A stretch of 64,000 nucleotides of DNA from JABDKJ01 sp964609215 (GTDB lineage: Bacteria; Bacteroidota; Bacteroidia; Flavobacteriales_D; JABDKJ01). The translations under genes and the position numbers were made by a program. The stretch is taken from positions 1 through 64,000 of the forward strand of contig CAZSQZ010000019.1 in the NCBI GenBank assembly GCA_964609215.1, given 5' to 3'. The notes under the pieces are model-generated. The model worked only from the letters and a program-made list of their open reading frames with translations, did no database searches and had not been told where the DNA came from. Positions 52,406 to 63,036 of this stretch are shown piece by piece (within the stretch, counting starts at the first letter, position 1; every line of letters starts with the position of its first letter).

Positions 52406-52584
52406 TTTGGAATTGCTAATTGACATTGATGATTGCCATTGCTAATTGAACTTGAGAATTGATATTACTAATTGAGCTTGAACATTGCCATTGCTAATTG
52501 AACTTGAGAATTGCTATTACTAATTGAAATTGCCATTGAAATTGAACATTGCCATTGCCAATTGAAATTGAACATTGCCATTGA
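52406..52584 (+). repeat. Degenerate 26-bp tandem repeat array
   Basis: Seven units of about 26 bp with the core ATTGCCATTGCTAATTGAAC / ATTGAAATTGAACATTGCC: units begin near 52406, 52432, 52458, 52484, 52510, 52535 and 52561. A 52-bp higher-order period is seen at 52432-52483 versus 52484-52535. The array is A/T-rich, non-coding, and lies between the receptor and rlmF. Similar sequence occurs near 36247 in opposite orientation. Confidence 0.75.
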
Positions 52585-52611
52585 AAAAAAACTATCTTGC
52601 GATCATTCCTT

Positions 52612-53574
52612 ATGAAAGATTCGATGAAAGGTGCAGGAACAGTTAAGTCTAGATTACATCCAAACAATAAGCATAGATTGGGTTATGATTTTGAAGCCTT
52701 AATTGAATCTTATCCTGTTTTATCCAAATACATTACTCCCAATAGAAAAGGAGAAGATTCCATAGATTTTCACGATCCAAAAGCAGTCAAAGCCCTGAAC
52801 AAAGCACTACTTATACATCATTACAATATTGACTATTGGGACATTCCAGGTGGATATTTATGCCCACCGATCCCAGGAAGGGCAGATTATATTCATCATA
52901 TGAACGAGTTGTTGATGAAGGAAGATCCTGATAATAAAGACAAAATCATCAAATGCTTAGATATCGGAGTAGGAGCAAACTGTGTGTATCCTATCATTGG
53001 AGTTAGAGAATACAATTGGGAATTTATTGGTTCTGAAATAGATGATAAAGCCATTGCAAATGCAAATGACATCATTGCTAAAAATGAAGGACTAGAAGAC
53101 AAGATAACAATCAGAAAACAGAAAGAGCCTAAAGATATTTTCTACGGAGTTTTGAAAGAAGGAGAGAAAATAGATCTCTGCATTTGCAATCCGCCATTCT
53201 ATGCTTCCATGCAAGAAGCAAAAGAAGCGACTAAGAGAAAGGTGACCAATCTTACAGGTAAGAAAGTAAACAATCCATTAAAAAACTTTGGGGGCAAAAG
53301 CAATGAACTCTGGACAGATGGAGGAGAAGTAAAGTTCATTACGGAGATGATCCGCGAAAGCAAGAATTTTGCCGATTCATGTACTTGGTTTTCTACTTTG
53401 ATTTCTAAACAATCTAGCTTAAAAAATGGGATCAAGGCATTAGAAAAAGTGGGGACCGTAAAGACCCGGACCATTCCAATGGGGCAGGGAAATAAATCTT
53501 CCAGAATATTGGCCTGGACCTATACCGCAAAGAAGCATTGGCAAATATTTAAAAGAGTAGACCCGAAAGAGTAA
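52612..53574 (+). CDS. rlmF: 23S rRNA (adenine(1618)-N6)-methyltransferase
   Basis: The product is 320 residues from the ATG at 52612; an upstream in-frame TTG at 52597 adds five residues. The SAM-binding motif is 'LDIGVGANCVYPIIG' and the catalytic tetrapeptide is NPPF (ICNPPFYASM), with 'ELWTDGGEVKFI' and 'TIPMGQGNKSSRILAWTY' as further RlmF signatures. It methylates A1618 of 23S rRNA. Followed 35 bp later by gabD. Confidence 0.92.
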   Translation: MKDSMKGAGTVKSRLHPNNKHRLGYDFEALIESYPVLSKYITPNRKGEDSIDFHDPKAVKALNKALLIHHYNIDYWDIPGGYLCPPIPGRADYIHHMNELLMKEDPDNKDKIIKCLDIGVGANCVYPIIGVREYNWEFIGSEIDDKAIANANDIIAKNEGLEDKITIRKQKEPKDIFYGVLKEGEKIDLCICNPPFYASMQEAKEATKRKVTNLTGKKVNNPLKNFGGKSNELWTDGGEVKFITEMIRESKNFADSCTWFSTLISKQSSLKNGIKALEKVGTVKTRTIPMGQGNKSSRILAWTYTAKKHWQIFKRVDPKE

Positions 53575-53609
53575 TTTTCTCTCTCTTTTTGAATCCGTAT
53601 TTTTGTTCC

Positions 53610-55070
53610 ATGATAATGGATCAACTCAAGAACAAATCTCTCTTCAAGACCTCTTCCTATATCAATGGACAATGGCGAGAAGGCATGCAGGAATTTTCCG
53701 TGTATAACCCTTATGATAATACGGAAATAGCAAAGGTGGTAGACCATGGAGCGGTGCAAGTCAAGGAAGCCATAAAAGCAGCGCATGATGCCTTCAAAAT
53801 TTGGAGTGCGTTTACAGCTGCCAAACGCTCTAAAATTTTAATGAACTGGTATCGCCTTTTAATAGATAATGCAGACGACCTAGCTTTGATATTGACCACT
53901 GAGCAAGGCAAGCCCGTTGGCGAAGCCAAAGGAGAAGTGAAGTATGGCGCATCTTATGTTGAATGGTTTGCAGAAGAAGCCAAGCGCGTTTATGGAGATG
54001 TATTACCTGGAAACGGAAAGGATAAAAGAATTACCGTTCTGAAGCAGCCGGTAGGTGTGGTTGGAGCAATTACTCCTTGGAATTTTCCAAGCGCAATGAT
54101 TACTAGAAAAGTAGCACCAGCATTAGCTGCGGGTTGCACAGTTGTGATAAAACCTTCAGAACTCACACCTCTTTCAGCAACTGCTTTAGCCGTTTTAGCG
54201 GAAGAAGCGGGAATTCCTCCTGGAGTATTTAATATTGTTTGCTCAAATAGAGCAGATGAAGTCGGAAAAGAATTGTGCAGTCATAAAAAAGTCAAGAAAA
54301 TATCTTTCACAGGTTCCACAGAAGTGGGAAAAATATTGTTAAGACAATCAGCAGATACCGTTAAGAAAGTAAGCTTAGAATTAGGAGGAAATGCTCCATT
54401 TATTGTCTTTAAAGATGCAGATATAGATGCTGCCGTAAAAGGTGCAGTAGCCTCTAAATATAGAAATGCCGGACAGACCTGTATCTGTTCCAATAGAATT
54501 TTTGTGCATACAGATATCTATGAAGAATTTACGGAAAAGCTCGCTTTGGCAGTTCAAAAAATAAAGGTAGGAAATGGTTTCACAGAAGGCGTTCATTTAG
54601 GCCCCATGATAGAAGAAAAAGCCATTCAATCTGTGCAAGGCTTGCTGGCAGATGCGGTGGAAAAAGGCGCAAAAGTTTTAATAGGAGGAAGTTTGAATGA
54701 AGATAATAGCACTATCTTTAACCCTACCGTACTCAAAGGAGTTTCAGCCGATATGGATATTTTTTCCACTGAGATTTTCGGGCCAATAGCTCCCGTATTT
54801 AAGTTCGAAACAGAAAAGGAAGTCATCAAAATGGCCAACAATACGGACTATGGTTTAGCTTCTTATTTTTATGGAAAAGACTATGCTCAAATATGGCGAG
54901 TAGCAGAAGCTTTGGAGTATGGCATGGTAGGAATCAATACCGGATTAATCGCGACTCCAATTGCACCTTTTGGTGGAGTTAAAGAAAGTGGTTTTGGTAG
55001 AGAAGGGTCTAAATACGGAATGGATGATTACCTCAATATTAAATATATGTGTTGGGGTGGGGTGGAGTGA
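53610..55070 (+). CDS. gabD: Succinate-semialdehyde dehydrogenase-type aldehyde dehydrogenase
   Basis: The product is 486 residues from the ATG at 53610. It has the ALDH signatures: the nucleophile Cys (about 291) in YRNAGQTCICSNR, the general base Glu (about 257) in LELGGNAP, and 'PWNFPSAMITRK' and 'FTGSTEVGK'. The 'RNAGQTC.C.NR' form is typical of NAD(P)-dependent succinate-semialdehyde dehydrogenase. It would oxidise succinate semialdehyde to succinate. Other aldehydes are possible. Confidence 0.88.
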   Translation: MIMDQLKNKSLFKTSSYINGQWREGMQEFSVYNPYDNTEIAKVVDHGAVQVKEAIKAAHDAFKIWSAFTAAKRSKILMNWYRLLIDNADDLALILTTEQGKPVGEAKGEVKYGASYVEWFAEEAKRVYGDVLPGNGKDKRITVLKQPVGVVGAITPWNFPSAMITRKVAPALAAGCTVVIKPSELTPLSATALAVLAEEAGIPPGVFNIVCSNRADEVGKELCSHKKVKKISFTGSTEVGKILLRQSADTVKKVSLELGGNAPFIVFKDADIDAAVKGAVASKYRNAGQTCICSNRIFVHTDIYEEFTEKLALAVQKIKVGNGFTEGVHLGPMIEEKAIQSVQGLLADAVEKGAKVLIGGSLNEDNSTIFNPTVLKGVSADMDIFSTEIFGPIAPVFKFETEKEVIKMANNTDYGLASYFYGKDYAQIWRVAEALEYGMVGINTGLIATPIAPFGGVKESGFGREGSKYGMDDYLNIKYMCWGGVE

Positions 55071-55332
55071 GTGTCTTTTTTAACAGGTTTATTTACCGTT
55101 AATTTTAGACTGGTAAGCTTTAACAAAAATTAATACACGAAACTGTGAAAAATTTCATTTCGATTATTATATTGTTGAAAATTTGAAAGACAAATTATTT
55201 AATTAATCGGTTCTGTACGATTAATGCTCAACTTTGAAACCTGTGATGAAAAAGAGACTCCCAAAAGAGTCAGTTTTTGGATGATGAAAATCATTGTTTT
55301 TGCATAAAGTATAAACCAAAAAACACTATTCT

Positions 55333-58300
55333 ATGATACGTAAATTGCTATGCGCTCTAATTTTGAGCCTGTTTTCTTATTCAACTTTCACTGCTCAAAT
55401 AGATTTTAACTCCTATGCCAGTTACTTTGATCTACCCAAATCACCGGAGACCGCCATGCTCTATAATTTTCAAGAGACTCCAGTACATCTGTATACAGGC
55501 ACACCCAATATATCTGTGCCTTTGGTCGATTATTCATTTGCTGGTTATCCTGTCAATTTCTCACTCGCCTATCATCCCAATGGATTAAGGGTAAATGAAG
55601 TGCCCGAAGCATGTGGTTTGGGTTGGCATTTAAACGGTATTGCGTCCATTACGCGAATTCCAAGAGGATTGATAGACGAAAGACAATCCCCAGAAGGATT
55701 TCTTGATTACAATAACTCCATAGACCATGCAACACTTGAACAAAATATAGCAGATGAAGACTGGATATTTTTAGAACAAGCAGAATTGAATTGTTTAGAC
55801 TTACTCCCTGATGTATACTCCGTTAACCTTCCCGGAAAAAGCTTTCAATTTACTTTTGATTGGAATGACGAAATCGTTCATAACTGTCCTGCCAATATTG
55901 ACATTGATTTTGACAGAGACAACAATACCGGAGCATTTACCTATTGGAAAGTAACAGACGATACTGGATATACCTATTACTTTGATACTTCAGATGCAGA
56001 AATAACCGATACCGATTCCCCTCCAGTTAATCCTGTAGATGGTTGTCGCTTTATGCTCAATGGCTATCACTCAAAATGGAATGTAAGCAGCATTCAAAGC
56101 CCACACGGTTCAGATTATGATATTCACTTTGTCTATGAAGACTACCAGCTCGCCAGAGACTGGACCATCAACCAGACCAGAACCTTAAATATATGGACTG
56201 CATTGGGAGATACACCCACTTCGCCAGGATCTGTATATTCCAGTTCTGCCACAGGAGTTCAATCCCTGGCGGGTAACTTTGAGCAACACATAAGCGCCAT
56301 TCAAATTCACGGTAAAAGAATCAAAGAGGTAAATACTGCAACGAATGAATTTAAAATTGAATTGGACTATATCAATGACCGTATAGATACAGAAGGCTTA
56401 AGTGCCAACTCTACCAATTTAAAGAGTTTGGACGATATTCGTTTATATGTCAATGGACAATTATCCAAAAACCTATCGCTCAACTACAACTATAACAACC
56501 GACTTAAATTAACAGATATTATCAGCCATTCCATTGACGGGCAGGAAGACATAAATCTGGCTTCATTCGAATATGAACTCGGAAACCTACCGGGCTATAA
56601 TTCTACCAGTATAGATTTTTGGGGTTATAACAATGGAAAAGCAAACAGTAACTTAATTGCAGACTATTTCTTGGTCATTCCCGAATTGGGATTTACCACC
56701 TTAATAGAAGGGGCTGATAGAAAAGTAGATGAAAATGAACAAAAGAAAGGGCTTTTAAAAAAGATCATTTACCCAACAGGCGGCTTTGCCGAATATACCT
56801 TTGAATCTAATCGCTTTAAGGAAGTAGCTGGAAATGCCTTTGAAGCTTCCCTTGGAAGTACGAATCTGCACAATGAAACCATTTATGCACAGGCCAATCA
56901 AAATACTATTGACAACACCACCATTTTCATAGATGAACCGGTACCCAATACCATTACTACCATCAGCATTGATATGGAGTTTGCGACTTCTGTTCCTGCA
57001 ATAGCTTCCTTCCTCCCTAAATTTCGAATCACCTATCCTAATGGACAGACCTTTACGACCAATGCTCAGGTTATTCCTCAAGATCATCCTAACGAACAAT
57101 TTCAGCAAACCCATCGTGTTGAATTGTATTTAACACCCTATCCCAACCCTGCTGAGCCCTTTATCACATCTGGGAATTACACTTTTGAAGTAGAGGCCAC
57201 TGCACATACGCAAATGTGGAACCCATCTGCGAATCAAATTTTTGATTACGCCAGCTGTACGATAGACATTAATTCAACACCTTTTTCCTATACCACTCCT
57301 GAAAGCGGTGAAATTCTCAGTCTAAATACAGAGATTAAAGGAGGAGGACTTAGAATCTCTGAAATCAACTATTATTCAGATCAAAATGACCTCATTAAAA
57401 ACACCTCATTTTCCTACAACAAATACGAGGATATTGATGATACCTATTCTCCACTAAACGAACCCAGTGGAATATTAACAGCACCTCTTCGCTTTGTAGA
57501 AGATACCTATCACGAAACATTTGATGGAACCAACACCATTGACAACTCCATTAAAAGAGTCCTTTCAGGTAGCAATAGATTTTCCGCTTCTTCGCATCCG
57601 AGTGTGGTATATAAACAGGTTCAGCAATTCAATTACAGCCCAGAAAGTAATGGGCTCAGTTGTTCAGATTATTCCTTTGTACCGGATAGTGCAGAGTATG
57701 CCAGACCTTATGCCGATCCTATAGCTAGAAACTATCAATCTGGTCTTCTTGAGTCCCAAAAAATGTATGAATATGAAGACAATAGCTTCAAAAAAATATC
57801 CTCGGTAGATATGAACTATGTTTTCAATGAACATAGCGTGCTTACCACAACAATCGCAAGAGGAAAATTTGTAAGCAATTTAGCACAGAATAACTTTGGC
57901 GTACAGCCCTCTATTGATGAATATTCATTTCACAGTAACCACAGAGCATTTGGTTATGCGCATCTACTTTCGCAAACATCCAGTACCTATGTGGAAAATG
58001 AAATTACCGGATTGTTAGAAGTACATTCCGTAGAAAAAGAATTGGAGTACGATAGTGAACTCAAATACCTCGTCAAAGAGATCAACCATGAAAACGAAAC
58101 ACGCAGTCTAGTCAATGAATACAAGTATAAAAATGCTTTTGAAAACGATTATCCCGACTTACATTCCCTGAAAGATGACTTAGATGGCTTCAATTATGAA
58201 GTTCCTGTGGAAATCATCTCTTATTTTTCCGAAGGAGCGGTTAAGGATACCATTTCTCATTCTATGGTAAAATTTGACGCCATCAATGACTTTGTCTATC

Positions 58301-61300
58301 CCATAAAAATTTATAACCTAAATACTCCTAACGGATGCCAGCTGTCAAGCATTCAAGATCTTGAAAACTGTTCTGAAACTATTCTAGAATTTTCCGATTA
58401 TAATGCCAGAGGTATTCCACAATTATTTGATCTGGAGGATAAAAGTGGGATAAGTAAAATGGATGCGTTGGGAAGAGTTTTTGTCCATTGTCAAAACTGC
58501 GAGCAGTATGACTATGCCTATGCCTCTTTTGAAGACAATGAAAATGATGCATGGGCCAGTACTACAAATTGGTTTTACCTTCCGAATACCGGAGCCAGTA
58601 CTTTTACTTATATGGGCGAAAAATCCTATGATTTAAATTCTGGAGACATTCAAAAAATCATTTCAGTTGATGAAAATGAAAGGTACGTACTTAGTTTTTG
58701 GTCTTTTTCCAATGATGTTCAAATTACTATCGATGGTTTATTGGTTCACCAAGGTTCAAATAGTTCAAGTAGCGAATTGAAAATTACAGAAATTCAACTT
58801 GACCTTTTGGCCAGCGAAAGCAATCTGATTGGAGTTTCTGGAACAGCAGAGATAGACGAACTTCGCCTGCACCCTGTAGATGCTGTTATGAGTAGTTTTG
58901 AATACGATGATATTGGCAGGTTGGTAAAAAGCAATAATGAAAATAACCGTATCAGTACCTTTGAATACGATGGTTTCCATAGATTTATTATGGCCAGAGA
59001 CCATAACGGAGATATTCTCAACCACAACACCTATCACTTAAGTAATGGTGCTGATGAAAATTATGTGGAAAGCATTCTTCCCAAAATATCTATAAGTGAT
59101 ATTGCTCAAATTTCAAGCCTAAGTATTCCGGAAAAAAACCATAACATAAACTATGTGGATGGTATAGGAAGACAAAGTCAAAGCATAACAGTAGGTGCAT
59201 CGCCTTTGCAAAAGGACATGGTTGCCTATTTGGAATACGATAACCTGAACAGGGTAGAAAAAGAATATTTGCCCTTTACAGCCGATCAAAGCAATGGAGC
59301 TTATATAGCAGACCCGCTAAGTGAACAAGCCGATTTCTATGCTACTGCTTCACGTGTAGCACACACAGACTATGCCTATTCTGAAAATAAATTTGAACTT
59401 TCTCCTCGCCAGCGTATCTACCAAAAAGAAAGCCCCGGAGAAGTATGGAATCAAACGGCTGACAATGCTTTGGAATCTGAAATTGTTTTTTCTGAGACAG
59501 AAGATGTTCTTCAATTTTCAGTCAATGAATTAGGAGACTTAAGTTTCGATTTGTGGTATGCACCCAATAATCTAATAGGTAATGAAAGCAGAGACGAAAA
59601 CGGCAGAAAAAGCCAAATCTTCAGCGATAAATTGGGTAGAGCAATACTCAGTAGAAAAGAACTGGATGGCTTCTGGGCGCAAACCTATAATGTATACAAC
59701 AGGCAAGGCAATATGGCCTATGTCATACAACCCGAAGGAATCAATCAATTAATAGCAGCTATCAATGCAGACCCCTCCAATGCAGCCAATATTGATATTG
59801 ACCCCATTCTCGAAAACTATCTTTTTTCCTATGAATATGACGATAGACAACGCATGATCCGAAAAAAGATTCCTGGAGCAGATTGGATAGAATACCATTA
59901 CAACCATTACAATCAAGTAATCTTGACCCAGGACGGAAACCAGAGAGCTAATAATATTTACGATTACACAAAGTATGATGCTCTAAATAGGATTGTCATG
60001 ACCGGATTGTATGATGCCAGTCATTTCCTCTTAGGCAATAATGGTGATCCTACTACCATCTTGACCCATGATTTCATTGCCAATGAAATTGAAAATGCAG
60101 CCAAGTGGGAGATTCGTTCAGCAGACAATTTTACTCAAAACTATGGCTATACCAATAGTGCATTCCCTACCCAAAATCTAGAAGTATTAACCGTCAATTA
60201 CTATGACGATTATGACTTTGATCTGGACGGTACAGCTGATGCTTCCTTCATCAATAGTAACTATGACCCCATTTATTCTACTTATTTGGGTGATCATCCT
60301 GGAGCGCAACCTCCAGCTCTTTCCAATAGCCCAAGTCCTAGAACAAGAGGATTGAGTACCAAAAGTCAAAGCAAAATACTCAATGGTCCCAATGCAGGCA
60401 ATTGGATTACAAACACTATTTTCTATGATGAGTATGGAAGAGAAATCCAAATTCAAAACCAGAGTTATATCGGAGAAAATACCATAGACAACTATTACAA
60501 TTTTGCAGGAGAGCTTCTGCACAGCAATGTTAACCATATGGGTGATCCGGATGGAGTGGGGCCATTCACACAGCTGAATATCAAGACCCGAAACGAATAC
60601 GACCATGCCAGCAGGCTTATCAAATCCTATTCTCAGGTCAATCAAGAAAAGCCCGTTTTAATGGTCAGAAACAATTACAATGAAATCGGCCAACTCATTG
60701 AAAAAAACATCGGCTCCACCATTTTAGGTTCCTATTTGCAGTCCGTAGATTACAGCTATAACCCCAGAGGATGGCTCACTCACATTAACAATTGCGATTT
60801 GAGCAATGACAATATCCTCTCTGAATTTGAAGATACCGACTACAGCAAAACAGCCGTAGCCATAGAAGATTTGAATATGCGTTTTGAAGAAAGAGAAGAA
60901 AATGGCAGGCTGCAAATGATGATAGAAATTGAAGATCTAAGAGAAGTAGAACTGCAAGACGATACTAGTGGAGATGAAAGAGAAGTAAACGGAAGAGAGA
61001 ACTACAGAGATATCATTGTCACCAGAGAAGGAAATGATATAGCTACTTATGATGAAATGGCTACACTCTATACAGACTCCATTTATCTCTATATGGACCG
61101 GTTTGAAATACCCATAGGTTCCAGCACCGCAGCCTATTATGAAGCAGCAGAAAGTCTGATGTTAGATGAACTGGCAGCCAAGAACATTACTTCCGCAGAT
61201 GCCATTGATCGCATGAAAGAACAATTGGCAAAATACATTACAGCCACCTTGGGCAATGTCTTCTATAATGACGATGACGATGACCTTTGGGGCATGTGCA

Positions 61301-63036
61301 TTCAGTACAACACTACTTCGGGTAACTTTGACAATAGCCCGCTTTATAATGGTAACATAAGTGAGATTCATTGGAAAGCAGCTAATGGATTACCCAAGAG
61401 AGGTTACGGTTTTCAATACGATGAATTGGAAAGAATGAAACAAGCCCAGTTCAAAGCAACAAACCAGACTGGCTCGTGGAATTACATGCTGGATCATTAC
61501 AATGAATCTGGCATAAATTACGATGCCAATGGAAACATACTCAGTTTGCAAAGAACAGGCTTTAACCAAACCAATGCCTTTAGCAGCATTGATGATTTAT
61601 TGTACCAATATGAAGGCAACAGTCTGGTAGCCGTTCAGGATGCCATAGCCAATACCAACAATGGTTATGGAAACTTTGACTTCACAGATGGTATATTTGC
61701 AGCAACCGAATATACCTATGATGCCAATGGCAATATGATACAGGATTTGAATAAGGGCATCACTAATATCACCTACAATCATCTGAATCTACCCGAACAA
61801 ATCACCATCAATGGAAATACCGTAGAATTCATCTACGATGCCAATGGAATAAGACACCATAAAATAACCAATGACAATGTAAATACTACCAATGATTACT
61901 ATGATGGGAACTTCCATTACGGAGAACAGGAACTGGATTTCATATTGACTGAAGAAGGAAGAATTGTTCCTCCAAGTAACAGTGTAAACAACTATCACCG
62001 TTATGAATACCATTACACAGATCACCAGAACAATCTAAGATTGGCTTATTCTGACTTAGATGGTGATAATAAGATAGATGCGAATACAGAGGTTTTACAG
62101 TCGCAGGATTACTACCCCTTTGGTTTAGAGCATAGAGGACTGCAAAACCAGCAAATTGGGGCAGAACATCCCTATACCTATCAAGGAAAACAGAAACATG
62201 AAGACTTCGGGTGGAATGTTATCCAAATGGACTGGAGAAACTACCAACCAGATTTAGGAAGGTTTTTTAATGTGGATCCATTTGCAGAACAACGCTCATG
62301 GATGACCCCATATAACTTTGTGCAGAATAGTCCAATTATAAGAGTTGATCCAACTGGATTATTAGATGGATGGGTTCAAGGTGCAGATGGAGAGATTTTT
62401 TGGGATGAGAATACAAATAGTCAAGAGGAATTTGAACAAAATTATGAAGGCCAAGAGGGTTACGAATATGTGAGCGATTCGGATAATCCAAATTCTTATA
62501 CTCTTCCATCTGGCGAAGGAAGTCTAGTATTGTCTGAATGGACTACTTTTGATGTGGAAGATGGAATGGGGTTTGTTGTGATTGATTTAACTTTTAATCC
62601 TAATGATGAAAGTGCAGAAGTTGGATGGACTCAGACATTCTCAACAAATCAGCCTTATTTAACCGATGAAAATAAAAATGACAATCCGCAGCAAGATCAA
62701 GATCAAGAATTCTTAGACGGTCTCGGAGTTCAGTTTTCTCAAGATGTAACTAAAGCAAGATACTTCCAAGGGTACAGCTCAGATGATCATGGAAAACCCG
62801 GTACAAGATTACACGATGGTCCAGCAAGATTTTTTGATGATAGTTCAAACACACCATTGAATTTCTATGCTCAATCAACTGTATTGCTTAATGGGAAGAG
62901 AGCTCTTTCTTTAAAATGGGGCTTCACTTTAACTTCTTTAAATAAGTACAATACTAAACCTCCAACGATAGTTACTTCAACTACAGATTTTCACAATCAA
63001 GCGGTTGAAGAGTTAAGTAAGAAAATCAATGATTAA
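55333..63036 (+). CDS. Large RHS/YD-repeat protein with variable C-terminal tip
   Basis: The product is 2567 residues with a signal peptide (about 1-22). The N-terminal part ('ETPVHLYTGTPNISVPLVDYSFAG', 'ACGLGWHLNGIASITR') is a SpvB/TcdB-like or Bacteroidota RHS lead-in. Many YD-type repeats follow (YDDIGRLVKS, YDANGNILS, YDANGNMIQD). The core ends with YYPFG (about 2260) and 'YNFVQNSPIIRVDPTG' (DPTG at 2339-2342). The final 225 residues (2343-2567) after DPTG are unlike the rest in composition. RHS proteins often deliver a polymorphic toxin tip, but the tip here has no recognised nuclease motif and resembles tips shared by many Bacteroidota RHS proteins. Export is by signal peptide; no T9SS domain is seen. 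Confidence 0.85.
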   Translation: MIRKLLCALILSLFSYSTFTAQIDFNSYASYFDLPKSPETAMLYNFQETPVHLYTGTPNISVPLVDYSFAGYPVNFSLAYHPNGLRVNEVPEACGLGWHLNGIASITRIPRGLIDERQSPEGFLDYNNSIDHATLEQNIADEDWIFLEQAELNCLDLLPDVYSVNLPGKSFQFTFDWNDEIVHNCPANIDIDFDRDNNTGAFTYWKVTDDTGYTYYFDTSDAEITDTDSPPVNPVDGCRFMLNGYHSKWNVSSIQSPHGSDYDIHFVYEDYQLARDWTINQTRTLNIWTALGDTPTSPGSVYSSSATGVQSLAGNFEQHISAIQIHGKRIKEVNTATNEFKIELDYINDRIDTEGLSANSTNLKSLDDIRLYVNGQLSKNLSLNYNYNNRLKLTDIISHSIDGQEDINLASFEYELGNLPGYNSTSIDFWGYNNGKANSNLIADYFLVIPELGFTTLIEGADRKVDENEQKKGLLKKIIYPTGGFAEYTFESNRFKEVAGNAFEASLGSTNLHNETIYAQANQNTIDNTTIFIDEPVPNTITTISIDMEFATSVPAIASFLPKFRITYPNGQTFTTNAQVIPQDHPNEQFQQTHRVELYLTPYPNPAEPFITSGNYTFEVEATAHTQMWNPSANQIFDYASCTIDINSTPFSYTTPESGEILSLNTEIKGGGLRISEINYYSDQNDLIKNTSFSYNKYEDIDDTYSPLNEPSGILTAPLRFVEDTYHETFDGTNTIDNSIKRVLSGSNRFSASSHPSVVYKQVQQFNYSPESNGLSCSDYSFVPDSAEYARPYADPIARNYQSGLLESQKMYEYEDNSFKKISSVDMNYVFNEHSVLTTTIARGKFVSNLAQNNFGVQPSIDEYSFHSNHRAFGYAHLLSQTSSTYVENEITGLLEVHSVEKELEYDSELKYLVKEINHENETRSLVNEYKYKNAFENDYPDLHSLKDDLDGFNYEVPVEIISYFSEGAVKDTISHSMVKFDAINDFVYPIKIYNLNTPNGCQLSSIQDLENCSETILEFSDYNARGIPQLFDLEDKSGISKMDALGRVFVHCQNCEQYDYAYASFEDNENDAWASTTNWFYLPNTGASTFTYMGEKSYDLNSGDIQKIISVDENERYVLSFWSFSNDVQITIDGLLVHQGSNSSSSELKITEIQLDLLASESNLIGVSGTAEIDELRLHPVDAVMSSFEYDDIGRLVKSNNENNRISTFEYDGFHRFIMARDHNGDILNHNTYHLSNGADENYVESILPKISISDIAQISSLSIPEKNHNINYVDGIGRQSQSITVGASPLQKDMVAYLEYDNLNRVEKEYLPFTADQSNGAYIADPLSEQADFYATASRVAHTDYAYSENKFELSPRQRIYQKESPGEVWNQTADNALESEIVFSETEDVLQFSVNELGDLSFDLWYAPNNLIGNESRDENGRKSQIFSDKLGRAILSRKELDGFWAQTYNVYNRQGNMAYVIQPEGINQLIAAINADPSNAANIDIDPILENYLFSYEYDDRQRMIRKKIPGADWIEYHYNHYNQVILTQDGNQRANNIYDYTKYDALNRIVMTGLYDASHFLLGNNGDPTTILTHDFIANEIENAAKWEIRSADNFTQNYGYTNSAFPTQNLEVLTVNYYDDYDFDLDGTADASFINSNYDPIYSTYLGDHPGAQPPALSNSPSPRTRGLSTKSQSKILNGPNAGNWITNTIFYDEYGREIQIQNQSYIGENTIDNYYNFAGELLHSNVNHMGDPDGVGPFTQLNIKTRNEYDHASRLIKSYSQVNQEKPVLMVRNNYNEIGQLIEKNIGSTILGSYLQSVDYSYNPRGWLTHINNCDLSNDNILSEFEDTDYSKTAVAIEDLNMRFEEREENGRLQMMIEIEDLREVELQDDTSGDEREVNGRENYRDIIVTREGNDIATYDEMATLYTDSIYLYMDRFEIPIGSSTAAYYEAAESLMLDELAAKNITSADAIDRMKEQLAKYITATLGNVFYNDDDDDLWGMCIQYNTTSGNFDNSPLYNGNISEIHWKAANGLPKRGYGFQYDELERMKQAQFKATNQTGSWNYMLDHYNESGINYDANGNILSLQRTGFNQTNAFSSIDDLLYQYEGNSLVAVQDAIANTNNGYGNFDFTDGIFAATEYTYDANGNMIQDLNKGITNITYNHLNLPEQITINGNTVEFIYDANGIRHHKITNDNVNTTNDYYDGNFHYGEQELDFILTEEGRIVPPSNSVNNYHRYEYHYTDHQNNLRLAYSDLDGDNKIDANTEVLQSQDYYPFGLEHRGLQNQQIGAEHPYTYQGKQKHEDFGWNVIQMDWRNYQPDLGRFFNVDPFAEQRSWMTPYNFVQNSPIIRVDPTGLLDGWVQGADGEIFWDENTNSQEEFEQNYEGQEGYEYVSDSDNPNSYTLPSGEGSLVLSEWTTFDVEDGMGFVVIDLTFNPNDESAEVGWTQTFSTNQPYLTDENKNDNPQQDQDQEFLDGLGVQFSQDVTKARYFQGYSSDDHGKPGTRLHDGPARFFDDSSNTPLNFYAQSTVLLNGKRALSLKWGFTLTSLNKYNTKPPTIVTSTTDFHNQAVEELSKKIND
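62359..63033 (+). other. C-terminal tip module of the RHS protein
   Basis: This is the 225-residue part after DPTG. It begins 'GWVQGADGEIFWDENTNSQ' and ends with 'FYAQSTVLLNGK', 'LSLKWGFTL' and a short charged tail. Hand counts of single 60-base lines give 33% GC at 62641 and 30% at 62941, against 50% at 59401 and 43% at 61201. The difference fits a swapped tip module. No catalytic motif recognised. Confidence 0.5.

Noticed and set aside
55256..55280. Hairpin GACTC/GAGTC near CCAAAA...TTTTGG downstream of gabD
   Set aside because: Alternative weak pairings, short stem and no good T-run; not called as terminator.
60187..60645. Long antisense frame inside the RHS gene (152 codons), plus others on the minus strand at 56755-57114 and 61789-62025
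   Set aside because: Low-complexity Ile/Val-rich translation mirroring the sense codons of the RHS gene; no start context or domain.
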